DNA from: Anaerococcus senegalensis JC48
Lineage (GTDB): Bacteria; Bacillota; Clostridia; Tissierellales; Peptoniphilaceae
NCBI RefSeq assembly: GCF_000321005.1
Contig: NZ_HE578909.1
Location: 1 to 64,000 of the forward strand
Reading direction: 5' to 3'
DNA: 64,000 nt
The notes under the pieces are model-generated. The model searched no databases, was not told the DNA's origin, and saw only the letters and a list, made by a program, of their open reading frames with translations. Below, in pieces: positions 51,399-60,136 of this stretch. Made by a program: the position numbers and the translations under genes. Positions within the stretch are counted from its first letter, which is position 1, and each line of letters begins with the position of its first letter.

Positions 51399-52409
51399 CT
51401 AAATCCTTTCTAAAAATTCTTCTATTTCTTTTTCTTGGCTTTTGTAAGTTGTTACAAATCTTGCTACGAATTTATCTGCTCTTTTTTCTCCAACTTCAAA
51501 ATAGGTAAATTCTTCCCATTTTTTTATATCTTCTTTTGAAATTTCTACGAAAACTTGGTTTGATTCAAATTCATAAGCGAGCTTGTAGCCTTTTTCTTCA
51601 AAGCCTTGAGCTAATTTTTCTGCCATTTTGTAGGCTTTTTTTGCTCCTTTTATATACAAATCATCTTGGAAGAGCCTTTCAAACATCATTCCTGTTACAA
51701 ATCCTTTGGCAAGCATGGCTCCCTTTTGTTTTTGTAAATTTCTAAAATTTTTCTTCAAATTATCATTTACAATTACAAGGGCTTCGCCAAACATCAGACC
51801 GTTTTTGGTTCCTCCAAAATAAAATATATCGCAAAGTTTGGTCAAATCTTTAAATTTCAAATCTGATTTTTCATTTGCAATTGCATGAGCAAGCCTTGCC
51901 CCGTCCATAAATAAATATAAGTCATGTTTTTTACAAAAATCGTAAATTTCTTCCAAATCTTTTTTACTATAAAGAGTACCAACTTCTGTTGTGTTTGATA
52001 TATAAACTTTTCTTGGAACTGTGTGGTGTTCGTTGGTAAAAGATTTATATTTTTCTTCCAATAATTTTTTTGTAATTTTACCGTCATCTGTTGGAATTGT
52101 TTCAATTTTTATTCCACAAGCCTCGATTGCTCCTGATTCTTGGTCTTCGATATGGCCACTTGTTGCAGAAATTATGGATTCTTGTGCCATCATTCCTACA
52201 CTTGCTCCAAGAATATTTGCTCCTGTTCCTCCGTGAATAAAATATATATCTACATTTTCATCTTCTAATTTTTCTTTGATTAATCTCTCAGCGTTTTTGC
52301 TGTGATCATCAACCCCATAGCCTGGATTTATTTGGTCAAGATTTTCTTTTATATAATCTAAAATTTCTGGATAACAAATATCAGAATAGTCATTTCTAAA
52401 ATTAAACAT
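51399..52409 (-). CDS. ltaE: Low-specificity L-threonine aldolase
   Basis: A 336-residue PLP enzyme of the beta-eliminating lyase/threonine aldolase family, which splits threonine or allo-threonine into glycine and acetaldehyde. Motifs are RNDYSDICYPEIL, GTGANILGASVGM, TSGHIEDQESGAIE, LFMDGARLAHA and FYFGGTKNGLMFGEA with the PLP-lysine. It forms a two-gene unit with the radical SAM gene. Length is normal. Confidence 0.93.
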   Translation of the reverse strand: MFNFRNDYSDICYPEILDYIKENLDQINPGYGVDDHSKNAERLIKEKLEDENVDIYFIHGGTGANILGASVGMMAQESIISATSGHIEDQESGAIEACGIKIETIPTDDGKITKKLLEEKYKSFTNEHHTVPRKVYISNTTEVGTLYSKKDLEEIYDFCKKHDLYLFMDGARLAHAIANEKSDLKFKDLTKLCDIFYFGGTKNGLMFGEALVIVNDNLKKNFRNLQKQKGAMLAKGFVTGMMFERLFQDDLYIKGAKKAYKMAEKLAQGFEEKGYKLAYEFESNQVFVEISKEDIKKWEEFTYFEVGEKRADKFVARFVTTYKSQEKEIEEFLERI

Positions 52410-52576
52410 ATCTTCTCCTTATAAAAAACGATTTTCTTATTTCTACCATACATTTTTCATAGTTTTTTTCCATTCTTTAAATTTTTAATAATGATAAGGG
52501 AGATAATTAAGATAATTTCATTTAGAATAATCCATTTAATTTATTTATAAAATCAATATATTAAATTTTCCCAAAG

Positions 52577-52607
52577 AAAAAACCAAAGTATTAAACTTTG
52601 GTTTTAA
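52577..52607 (-). terminator. Terminator of the P-type ATPase unit
   Basis: AAAACCAAAGT / ACTTTGGTTTT stem (52579-52605), loop of five, minus-strand TTTTTTCTTTG tail. It overlaps the end of the ATPase gene. Confidence 0.85.
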
Positions 52608-54676
52608 AATTTGTATTTTTTCATATTATCGCTTGCTATTGCAACTGTAGATATATTGTGCAAGAGGGCTGATTGGGTATTTGTTATAAATGAACCCAAG
52701 CCTAGTCCGATTAATAGGGTATTGAAAGCTATTATTCTTTCATAATCCTTTCTAACTCTTTTATCTACACTTTTTGAAAGTTTTACAAGGTCAACTAATT
52801 CTTTTAATGAATCAGTTTTTATGGAAACATCGGAAATTTCTTTTGCAAGGTCTGCTCCTTTAGACATTGAAATTCCTACATCAGCTTGGGATAGGGCGAT
52901 TGAATCATTAACTCCATCTCCTATCATAATTACTTTTCTTCCCATATCTTTCATTTTTTTGATATATTCTTCCTTATCTTCTGGAAGAACTTGAGATTTG
53001 TAAAAGTCTAGGTCAAGTTTCTTGCTTACAGCTCTTGCAGAATTTTCATTATCTCCTGTTAGCATTGCGATATGAGTAAAGCCTAATTTTCTAAGCTTTG
53101 AAACAGTTTCTTTTGCATCTTTTCTAATTGGATCATCAACACATAAGACTGCCAACAATTTATTGTCAAAGGCCATAAATAAAAGTGAATATTCTTCTTT
53201 TAAAGAATTAATCAAATCGCCTTGGTCAGGGCTTATTTTTATTTTTTCATCTTCCAAAATAAAATGTTCGCTTCCAATTAAGGCTGGTTTTCCATCAATT
53301 GTAGATTTTATTCCATGAGCCATTACATATTCTGGCTTAGAGTGCATTTCTTCATGGTGAAGATTTTTCTCTTTTGCTTTTTTTACAACTGCCCTTGCTA
53401 TAGAATGTGGGAAATGTTCTTCAAGACAAGCAGCAATTCTTAAGGCCTCATCTTCATCAATATCAAAAGAAATTACTCTTTTAACTTCAGGTTCTGACTT
53501 GGTCAAAGTTCCAGTTTTATCAAAAATAATGGTATCTGCCTTTGCTATACTTTCAAAATATTTTCCACCCTTTACAAGGATATTTTCATCTCCTGCTTGG
53601 CTTATAGCCTTCATATAAGCTATAGGAATTGTAAGTTTTAGGGCGCAAGAATAATCAACCATTAAAAATGATTTTGCTTTTATAAAATTACGAGTTAATA
53701 AATATGTTAAACCTGCCCCAATAAAGGAATATTTTACCAAAGAATCTGCCATAGACTCAGCCTTTATTTGTGCCAAGGATTTATTTTTCTCACTATCTTC
53801 AATCAATTTTATAATATGGTTTAATCTAGAATCATCATATTTTTTCTTACTTCTTACAAGAAGGTCTCCCTCTTCAAGGACTGTTCCTGCAAAAACAGAT
53901 GATTTTTCATTTTTTTCTACAGCCTTGGATTCTCCTGTAAATGAAGATTCATTAACCATACCAAAACCTTCAACAACTTCTCCATCAACAGGAATTGTTG
54001 TTCCCATAGAAACATAAATCAAATCACCAATTTCAACTTCTTTTAGGTGTTTAAAGACTTTTTTGCCCCCATCTTTTACTAAAACTTGATCAATATTTAG
54101 GGCTAGTGAAGATTTTAAATTTAACCTTGATTTTTTCAAAGTATAATCTTCAAGCTCTTCTCCCAAAGATAAAAGGGCCATAATGCTTGCAGCATCTGCA
54201 AATTGACCTGTTACAATTGAAACTGAAATTGCACTCGCATCCAAAAGAGCCACATCCATTTTTCTATTTTTTAAAGATTTTAACCCTTCTTTTACGAAAG
54301 GATAAGCCCTTAAAATTGTAAAAAATGGCCTAAGTGGCATTGGCATAATTTTTCCAAAAATTATCCTCTTGTATGCTGCATTTCTTAGTATATGAAAAAT
54401 TGACTTATCAACTTGTGGGATAAAGTCTGCATCATCAATTTCAAAATCATCCAAAGATTTTAGATCAAAGTCAAGAATAAATCTTGCTATTTCTCCAATA
54501 TAATCCTCATCATAATTTATTATAATAGATTTTGAAATTGTAGAGATTTGACAAAATTTTACACCTTTAACTTTTTCGATTTTGTACTTTAATTTATTAA
54601 CGTTAGAATCTTTAAGATAGTCTTCAAACAAAAACCTAGATCTACCGAGGGTTCTAGCCTTTATAGACGCTCTCAT
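52604..54676 (-). CDS. Heavy-metal translocating P-type ATPase (P1B)
   Basis: A 690-residue P1B ATPase. There is an N-terminal HMA-like domain without the usual CxxC, then transmembrane segments. The actuator has SFTGESKAV. The metal-selecting helix reads VDYSCALKL, with Ser-Cys-Ala in place of Cys-Pro-Cys. The phosphorylated Asp is in IFDKTGTLTKSEP, and the hinge is MLTGDN with VMIGDGVNDSIALSQ. Metal specificity is unclear; SCA types may move Mn, Fe or Zn. It lies two bases after a DUF6110-like gene, a pairing seen with similar ATPases. Confidence 0.9.
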   Translation of the reverse strand: MRASIKARTLGRSRFLFEDYLKDSNVNKLKYKIEKVKGVKFCQISTISKSIIINYDEDYIGEIARFILDFDLKSLDDFEIDDADFIPQVDKSIFHILRNAAYKRIIFGKIMPMPLRPFFTILRAYPFVKEGLKSLKNRKMDVALLDASAISVSIVTGQFADAASIMALLSLGEELEDYTLKKSRLNLKSSLALNIDQVLVKDGGKKVFKHLKEVEIGDLIYVSMGTTIPVDGEVVEGFGMVNESSFTGESKAVEKNEKSSVFAGTVLEEGDLLVRSKKKYDDSRLNHIIKLIEDSEKNKSLAQIKAESMADSLVKYSFIGAGLTYLLTRNFIKAKSFLMVDYSCALKLTIPIAYMKAISQAGDENILVKGGKYFESIAKADTIIFDKTGTLTKSEPEVKRVISFDIDEDEALRIAACLEEHFPHSIARAVVKKAKEKNLHHEEMHSKPEYVMAHGIKSTIDGKPALIGSEHFILEDEKIKISPDQGDLINSLKEEYSLLFMAFDNKLLAVLCVDDPIRKDAKETVSKLRKLGFTHIAMLTGDNENSARAVSKKLDLDFYKSQVLPEDKEEYIKKMKDMGRKVIMIGDGVNDSIALSQADVGISMSKGADLAKEISDVSIKTDSLKELVDLVKLSKSVDKRVRKDYERIIAFNTLLIGLGLGSFITNTQSALLHNISTVAIASDNMKKYKF

Positions 54677-54677
54677 C

Positions 54678-55019
54678 CTAATCCTCTTTAGCTTCTTCTT
54701 TTAACTCTTCCTTTACTTCTTCTTTAATTTTTTCTTCAGCTTCTTTTTTAGCTACATTTTCAATATCAAGATTTGCCTTTGCTTCAGCTTCAAGTCTTTC
54801 TTCAATTTCATTTTTAACCTTAGCTTCTGCAACAATATCATCAGTTGTAAGCTTAATATTTTCTACAGTTTTATCGACTGCTCCCTTAGCCTTTAGTCCT
54901 TGTTGAACTGTAGCTACTGCAGCTTTTTTTGCAAATTTTGATGTAAGAATTTTTCCACCAATTGCTCCTGCTAATACTCCTGCGCCTGCACTTAAAATTT
55001 TCTTGTTTACTTTAATCAT
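54678..55019 (-). CDS. DUF6110-like protein, partner of P-type ATPase
   Basis: A 113-residue protein. A glycine/alanine-rich hydrophobic segment (ILSAGAGVLAGAIGGKILTS) could be membrane-embedded, followed by a basic patch and a long Lys/Glu/Ala helix from about residue 45 to the end, likely a coiled coil. Such short proteins commonly precede P1B ATPase genes in Firmicutes and are grouped as DUF6110 (from memory). AGGAAGAG lies before the ATG. It could be a metal chaperone or regulator; no metal site is evident. Confidence 0.6.
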   Translation of the reverse strand: MIKVNKKILSAGAGVLAGAIGGKILTSKFAKKAAVATVQQGLKAKGAVDKTVENIKLTTDDIVAEAKVKNEIEERLEAEAKANLDIENVAKKEAEEKIKEEVKEELKEEAKED

Positions 55020-55141
55020 CTCTTCCTCCTATGATTTAAAATTATATCAGTATTATTCTAGCAAAATTTTTTATATTTTAAAAGTTAAAATTTCTGTAGT
55101 TATTAAAGGCAAAAATACAAAAAATCTTGAGAATTTTATAT

Positions 55142-55195
55142 TCTAAAAGGAAGACCCTCGCAAATTTATTTTTTGCAAAAGTCCTCCTTTTAAAA
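55142..55195 (-). terminator. Terminator of the feo operon
   Basis: AAAAGGAAGAC (55145-55155) and GTCCTCCTTTT (55181-55191) pair with one mismatch, plus an inner GCAAA/TTTGC stem. On the minus strand it follows the small Cys-rich gene. Confidence 0.75.
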
Positions 55196-55200
55196 AACAA

Positions 55201-55392
55201 TCAGTCACAATATGGGCATGATTTCTTTTTTGTTTTTTCTTTTTTGCTATGGCAAGTAGTTGATGAACAAGAACTTTTTTGTGCACAATCCTTGCATCCA
55301 AAATTTGATCCTTCTTTTATAAATCTTGTATAGATTATATAAGAGCAAATGCCCAATATTACTAGCAAAAATATCCATGATTGTAAGTTCAT
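55201..55392 (-). CDS. FeoB-associated Cys-rich membrane protein
   Basis: A 63-residue protein with one N-terminal transmembrane segment (SWIFLLVILGICSYIIYTRF) and a cytoplasmic tail with eight Cys (CKDCAQKSSCSSTTC and CPYC) that could bind iron or a cluster. This is the FeoB-associated Cys-rich family, typically the last gene of feo operons. It lies 24 bases after feoB. Confidence 0.9.
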   Translation of the reverse strand: MNLQSWIFLLVILGICSYIIYTRFIKEGSNFGCKDCAQKSSCSSTTCHSKKEKTKKKSCPYCD

Positions 55393-55416
55393 AAAATCAT
55401 CCCTTTCTATTTTTTA

Positions 55417-57567
55417 CTATTTTCTAGCTAAATTTAATTTATAAGTTCTCTTTTCTTCTTTATATTTAACAGGTCTAAATATTAAGTATAAGATTGCTGC
55501 TAAAACAATTAAAGAAAGTATTGTCATAATTGAAAATTCTTTATAAACAAAGAAGTTTGCTAAATGATAGAAAACAAAGGCAATAGCATAGGCATATGTC
55601 ATTTGATATCCTATTGCAATTAAAGTCCATCTATTGTTGTTCATTTCTGTTTTTATAGCTCCAACTGCTGCGAAACATGGCATACAAAGCATATTGAAAA
55701 GTAAGAATGAATATCCAGCAACTGGTGTTCCTATGGCTTGGTTGAAAGCTGTAATTAATTGTCTATTTGTTTCATCAAGATCTGCTCCAATTCCAAGAAC
55801 AACACCCATTGTTGAAACTACATTTTCTTTTGCAACGAATCCTGTAATTGTTGCTACTGCTGATTGCCATTGTCCAAATCCTAATGGTTTAAATAAAACT
55901 GCTATATATCCACCCAAAACTGCAAGTATTGAGTTTTCTGATTCAGCTTCTACCAATTTAAATGAGAAGTCGAAGTTTGATAAGAACCAAATAATTATTG
56001 ATGATACTAAAATTATTGTTCCTGCTCTTTTTACAAAGGCCATTCCTTTATTAAACATATCTCTTAAAACTGAAGTAACTCTTGGTGCGTGATATGGTGG
56101 AAGTTCCATAACAAATGGAGCTGGATCTGATGCAAATTCTTTAAATTTCTTTAAAATAATTCCAGAAATTATTACAGAAACTATTCCAATTATATAAAAT
56201 GAAAATGTCACCAAAGCTTGGTTTTCTTTGAAAAATGCTCCAGCGATTAAAGCTATTACTGGAAGTTTTGCAGAACATGGCATAAAAGATGTAGTTATAA
56301 TTGTAATTCTTCTATCTCTTTCATTTTCGATTGTTCTTGATGATTGGATTCCAGGAACTGAACATCCTGTACCTATCATAACTGGTATAAATGATTTTCC
56401 AGAAAGTCCAAATCTTCTAAATACCCTATCCATTACAAAGGCAACTCTTGCCATGTATCCTATATCTTCAAGAATTGAAAGTTGGGCAAATAATACTAAC
56501 ATTTGTGGTAAGAATCCTAATACTGCACCAACTCCTGATATAATTCCGTCTGTTGCAAGACTAACTAAAACGTCACTGATTCCAATATTTGTTAGAAAAT
56601 CTGCAACAGCAGGTGTCATTGTATCTTCAAAAAATCCATTTACGGCATCAGTCGCCCCAGTTCCTATAGTTGAAATTGCTATATAATAAATAACAAACAT
56701 TACAAGGGCAAAAATTGGAAGTCCCAAAATCCTATTTGTAACTATCTTATCGATTTTATCAGTTGTTGAAAGCTTTGGTGGAGCTTTTTTAAGAACTTTT
56801 TCTCCAACTTCTCCAAGAGCTTCATATCTTTCAGTAGTTACAATACCTTCAGCTACGTCATCTTCTATTTTTTCAAAATCTTCTCTTATCTTATTAATAT
56901 TTTCTTTCTTATCAGCTGATAAAGAAATATTTTCAAACATATCTTCATCATTTTCAAAGGCCTTGATTGACAAATATCTTTCAAGTTTAGAATCAACAGA
57001 TCCAGAAATTTCACTAGAAATTTTTTCCAAAGCTTCTTCTAATTCTCCAGAATATTTTAAAGGATTTGGTAAAGATAATTTATTTTCTGATTTTACAATC
57101 TCATTTATTAAGTCCTTTGTACCTTGTTTTTTGTTAGCAACAATTTCTACAACAGGACAATCTAAAATTTTAGAAAGATTATCTTTATCAATAACATCGC
57201 CGTTTGATTTAACTATATCCATCATATTCAAGGCAATAATTGTTGGAATTCCAAGTTCAATTAATTGGCTTGTAAGATATAAGTTTCTTATAAGATTTGA
57301 TCCATCAACAAGATTTACAATAAGATCAGGTCTTTGGTCAACCAAATATCCTCTTGAAACAACTTCTTCCATTGTATAAGGGGAAAGTGAATAAATTCCT
57401 GGTAAATCTTGGATAATAATATCCTTGTGTCCTTTTAATTTTCCTTCTTTTTTATCAACTGTAACTCCTGGCCAGTTTCCTACTCTTTGGCTTGAACCTG
57501 TAAGTTCATTAAAAAGAGTGGTTTTTCCTGAATTAGGGTTACCAGCTAAAGCAACCGTATAAGTCAT
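55417..57567 (-). CDS. feoB: Ferrous iron transporter FeoB
   Basis: A 716-residue membrane protein. The N-terminal G domain has GNPNSGKTTLFNELTG, the G2 Thr in NWPGVTVDKKEG, DLPGIYSL and NMMD. The GDI linker ends near residue 250, then the Nucleoside-gate-like membrane half begins with TNRILGLPIFALVMFVIYY and includes IGTGCSVPGIQSSRT and FMPCSAKLPV. It imports Fe2+. It is coupled to feoA by one base. Confidence 0.97.
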   Translation of the reverse strand: MTYTVALAGNPNSGKTTLFNELTGSSQRVGNWPGVTVDKKEGKLKGHKDIIIQDLPGIYSLSPYTMEEVVSRGYLVDQRPDLIVNLVDGSNLIRNLYLTSQLIELGIPTIIALNMMDIVKSNGDVIDKDNLSKILDCPVVEIVANKKQGTKDLINEIVKSENKLSLPNPLKYSGELEEALEKISSEISGSVDSKLERYLSIKAFENDEDMFENISLSADKKENINKIREDFEKIEDDVAEGIVTTERYEALGEVGEKVLKKAPPKLSTTDKIDKIVTNRILGLPIFALVMFVIYYIAISTIGTGATDAVNGFFEDTMTPAVADFLTNIGISDVLVSLATDGIISGVGAVLGFLPQMLVLFAQLSILEDIGYMARVAFVMDRVFRRFGLSGKSFIPVMIGTGCSVPGIQSSRTIENERDRRITIITTSFMPCSAKLPVIALIAGAFFKENQALVTFSFYIIGIVSVIISGIILKKFKEFASDPAPFVMELPPYHAPRVTSVLRDMFNKGMAFVKRAGTIILVSSIIIWFLSNFDFSFKLVEAESENSILAVLGGYIAVLFKPLGFGQWQSAVATITGFVAKENVVSTMGVVLGIGADLDETNRQLITAFNQAIGTPVAGYSFLLFNMLCMPCFAAVGAIKTEMNNNRWTLIAIGYQMTYAYAIAFVFYHLANFFVYKEFSIMTILSLIVLAAILYLIFRPVKYKEEKRTYKLNLARK

Positions 57568-57792
57568 CTATTCCTCCACTATTATGTTTTTTGCATCTTC
57601 TTTTCTAAGAGTCAATTCATAACCACGTAAATTAACTTGGATAGGATCTCCTAATGGGGCAATTTTTCTTACATAAATCTCAGTTTTTTTTGTAATCCCC
57701 ATATCCATAATTCTTCTTATGGTAGCTCCATCTCCTTTAATTTTTTTAATAACAGCACTTTCTCCTACTGCTACATCTTTTAAAGATTTCAT
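57568..57792 (-). CDS. feoA: FeoA domain protein (second copy)
   Basis: A 74-residue SH3-like FeoA: LKDVAVGESAVIKKIKGDG, RRIMDMGITKKTEIYVRKIA and the conserved GDPIQVNLRGYELTLRKEDA. The start overlaps the end of the first feoA as TAATG. It is thought to contact the FeoB G domain. Closer to the FeoA consensus than the upstream copy. Confidence 0.93.
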   Translation of the reverse strand: MKSLKDVAVGESAVIKKIKGDGATIRRIMDMGITKKTEIYVRKIAPLGDPIQVNLRGYELTLRKEDAKNIIVEE

Positions 57793-58013
57793 TAATTTAT
57801 CTCCTTAACATATATTCTCTTAGCTAAATCTTTGTTTAGTGCATATTTACTATTATCAACCATAATAATATAATTTACTCCATCAAAGAAAAATAATTTA
57901 ATTGTCTTTCCCTTTACAAAACCTAGATTTGATAAGTGAGTTTTTATCTCATCATCTCCTTTGATTTTTATAACTTCTGCTTCTTGTCCATTATTTAATA
58001 AGGTAATTGGCAT
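57792..58013 (-). CDS. feoA: FeoA domain protein (first copy)
   Basis: A 73-residue FeoA-like protein: MPITLLNNGQEAEVIKIKG, THLSNLGFVKGKTIKLFFF and IIMVDNSKYALNKDLAKRI. The G-x-P-I motif of FeoA is replaced by VNYIIM, so it is the more divergent copy. It opens the feo operon. Two Fur-like boxes lie about 190-250 bases upstream. Confidence 0.85.
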   Translation of the reverse strand: MPITLLNNGQEAEVIKIKGDDEIKTHLSNLGFVKGKTIKLFFFDGVNYIIMVDNSKYALNKDLAKRIYVKEIN

Positions 58014-58198
58014 CTGTTCCTTCTTTCTATAATTAATTAGTTCGACTATTACTATAACAAATTTGAATTAATGGCTTATAAATGTGATTTTTTTATAATA
58101 ATATTCAATATCAACAATCTCTCAAAAAAAGAAAACCAGCTTAAGCTAAACTGGGCAATTATTATATTTGAGTTAATAATAGTTTATGTAAAAAACAA

Positions 58199-58213
58199 TG
58201 ATAAAAATTATCA
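58199..58213. promoter_or_regulatory. Fur-like box 1 upstream of feoA
   Basis: TGATAAAAATTATCA is a 7-1-7 type palindrome close to the Fur consensus. About 186 bases before the first feoA start. Confidence 0.55.
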
Positions 58214-58244
58214 CTATCTTCATTTACGATTATACAACCAATTT

Positions 58245-58261
58245 ATGATAGTGAATATCAT
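58245..58261. promoter_or_regulatory. Fur-like box 2 upstream of feoA
   Basis: ATGATAGTGAATATCAT is a near-perfect palindrome, 46 bases from the first box, resembling Fur-family operators. The feo promoter itself could not be pinned down. Confidence 0.5.
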
Positions 58262-58555
58262 TATATTGGCTTTCTTTTTTAATTTTACAAATATTTATAA
58301 AAAATTTCTGTTTTTTTCTTTGTTTGGAAAAATTTGTATAGCTTTACCCTTTAAAAATAAGCCTTATTAATAATATTTAAAAAAATAAGGCCTTTATTGT
58401 ATTTTATGTTTATTACAATTTTTTATCATAATCTTTCAATTAAAAAATTACTTTATAAAATTTTTTTTATTTTTAAAATAAAAGAAAAGAGGTCTTAGTG
58501 AAAATTTACTTCTTGTATAAAACCATTTAATAATTTCCCATTTAAATAAGATAAA

Positions 58556-58575
58556 AAAAGCCTCCTAAAGCTTTT
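58556..58575. repeat. Terminator hairpin, left copy flanking the second palindromic element
   Basis: AAAAGC-CTCCTAAA-GCTTTT, 20 bases. It matches the right copy at 58748-58767 in 19 of 20 positions. Confidence 0.75.
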
Positions 58576-58747
58576 CAGAGCGTAGACAAAGTCAGTTTAA
58601 TAATTAATTAATGATTCAAAAAATAAAATTACGCTAAAACCCATCTCGACTAAGTGAGTGAAACGAACGCATGGAGAGATCTCAAGAGATTTCTCCGCCC
58701 GTTGCACTCGGTCGAAATGAGAAAATTTTTAGTTTGTCAACAGTCTG
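58576..58747. mobile_element. 172-bp palindromic element with terminal inverted repeats
   Basis: Start CAGAGCGTAGACAAAGTCA, end the reverse complement of CAGACTGTTGACAAACTAA (14 of 19 match). It has the same layout as the element at 50334-50493 and an identical 45-base core (58640-58684), followed by the inverted half GATTTCTCCGCCCGTTG...GTCGAAA. Non-coding. Confidence 0.78.
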
Positions 58748-58767
58748 AAAAGCCTCCTAAGGCTTTT
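58748..58767. repeat. Terminator hairpin, right copy flanking the second palindromic element
   Basis: AAAAGCCT-CCTA-AGGCTTTT, a better stem than the left copy, with T-rich tail. Neither copy follows a gene end on the plus strand. Confidence 0.75.
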
Positions 58768-59039
58768 TATTCCAATTTATCTTAATTATTATCGAGAAAT
58801 CTCAAAACTTTTTCATAGCTCTTTAAATTCACCTAAAAGCTTAAACTTTCTGTGCTTTTGTAATAATTTTAAGGATGCTTATGCCATATCAAACACAATC
58901 ACCCAGTTAAGATAGTTTTTAGCCTAATTTTTTATAAATAAATTAAAAACTAACTTTTCTATACTAGCTACTTATATTTCAATTTTTTTTCAATTTTTTT
59001 GGCATTTTAAAATTTTTTCAGCTTATATAGGCTAGAAAT

Positions 59040-59906
59040 TTATTTTATTGGAAATACTGAGCAAAATACTACCCCATCTCCCAAGTGAACTCCTATTACT
59101 GGGGTTACGTCTATTATTTTAAAGTCTAGGGCTTTTTTAATTTCTTTTTCTAGTCCTTCTTTTAATATTTCTATTTCATCTTCACTGTCTGCCCCGCCTA
59201 TTATTATTTGGTAGGAGTCGTATTTTTTACATAATTTTTGTATGTATTTTATTAATTCCTTGTAAGATTTCTTTTTCCCTGTCACTTTTTTTCTTAATTT
59301 TATTTCCCCATCTTCTATGCACAAGACAGGTGAAAATGAAATTAAATTTGCAAGTTTAACTAGGGTTTTGGGCAGTCTTCCCCCTCTTTGCAAGGCATCT
59401 AGGTTTTTTACAACTCCTGTTACATTTGCATATTTTAGGTTATCTAGGCTTTTTTTGTAGATTTCATCAAGTCCTAGACCATTTTTTGCATATTCTGAGG
59501 CTTTTATTACTGGATAAATCGCTGCAATTGTTGCTGTATATGAGTCTATTACTTTAACTTTCGCATCTTTTCTTTTTTCTAGAAACTCATCTTTCATAAG
59601 TTCCATCATTTGGTTCATTCCTGAAAATTTTTTACTTATCGAAAAAACCAGAAAATTCCTATAGCCTTTTTGGTATTCATTTTCTAGTAAGTTTAAAAAT
59701 TCTCCCGGTCCTGGCGTTGATGTTGTTACTCTTTCCTTACTTTCTTTGTATTTTTTTAAGAATTCTTCCCTACTTAATTCGTAAAGGTCTGTATAGGACT
59801 TGTCTTTGAAATTTATTTTAAAAGGAAGAATTGATATATCGTATTCTTTTGCCATTTCAAGGTCTATATTGCACCCTGAATCTGCTATTATTTTTACTTT
59901 TTCCAT
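59040..59906 (-). CDS. DegV family fatty-acid-binding protein (FakB-like)
   Basis: A 288-residue DegV/FakB protein, which binds one fatty acid for phosphorylation by FakA. Conserved features are KIIADSGCNIDLEMAKEYDI, TSTPGPGEFL (acyl-binding TS-P-P), the FSISKKFSGM segment, LDALQRGGRLPK and the late VIGVHLGDGVV. GGAGAAG precedes the ATG. It is a single gene between the repeat region and the broken ilvB. The FakA kinase is not in this window, only the FakA-like domain at 15982-16242. Confidence 0.93.
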   Translation of the reverse strand: MEKVKIIADSGCNIDLEMAKEYDISILPFKINFKDKSYTDLYELSREEFLKKYKESKERVTTSTPGPGEFLNLLENEYQKGYRNFLVFSISKKFSGMNQMMELMKDEFLEKRKDAKVKVIDSYTATIAAIYPVIKASEYAKNGLGLDEIYKKSLDNLKYANVTGVVKNLDALQRGGRLPKTLVKLANLISFSPVLCIEDGEIKLRKKVTGKKKSYKELIKYIQKLCKKYDSYQIIIGGADSEDEIEILKEGLEKEIKKALDFKIIDVTPVIGVHLGDGVVFCSVFPIK

Positions 59907-60136
59907 TACTTCTCCATTTTTTTCTTTTCAAATTCTCAATTTTTCTAAACTATACTGTTTCAAATTTTTAAAACAATTTTATTAAGAATATTTTACTTAA
60001 TTTTTGCATAATTTTAAAAATAAATGCTTGATTTTTCATAAATCTATAGTATTACAAAATTATAAAGCTATGATGTGGAAAAGTAAGCTAGATGAATTTT
60101 TAGAGAGACATTGGCTGGTGAAAAATGTTAAGGATT

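Larger units (their letters stand above)
58014..59039. other. 1-kb gene-free region between feoA and degV
   Basis: It holds the two Fur-like boxes (58199-58261), an orphan GCCTTATT / AATAAGGC hairpin (58361-58391), the 172-bp palindromic element with its flanking terminator repeats (58556-58767) and about 270 AT-rich bases before degV in which I see nothing. A 99-codon plus-strand frame at 58071 is discussed among the rejected items. Confidence 0.6.

Noticed and set aside
56228-56686. 152-codon plus-strand frame (and a similar one at 55634) inside feoB
   Set aside because: Antisense to strongly conserved FeoB membrane sequence, no ribosome site.
58071-58370. 99-codon plus-strand frame in the feo upstream region
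   Set aside because: No ribosome binding site, AT-driven composition (Ile, Phe, Asn, Tyr) and it overlaps the two Fur-like boxes and a hairpin. Most likely chance.
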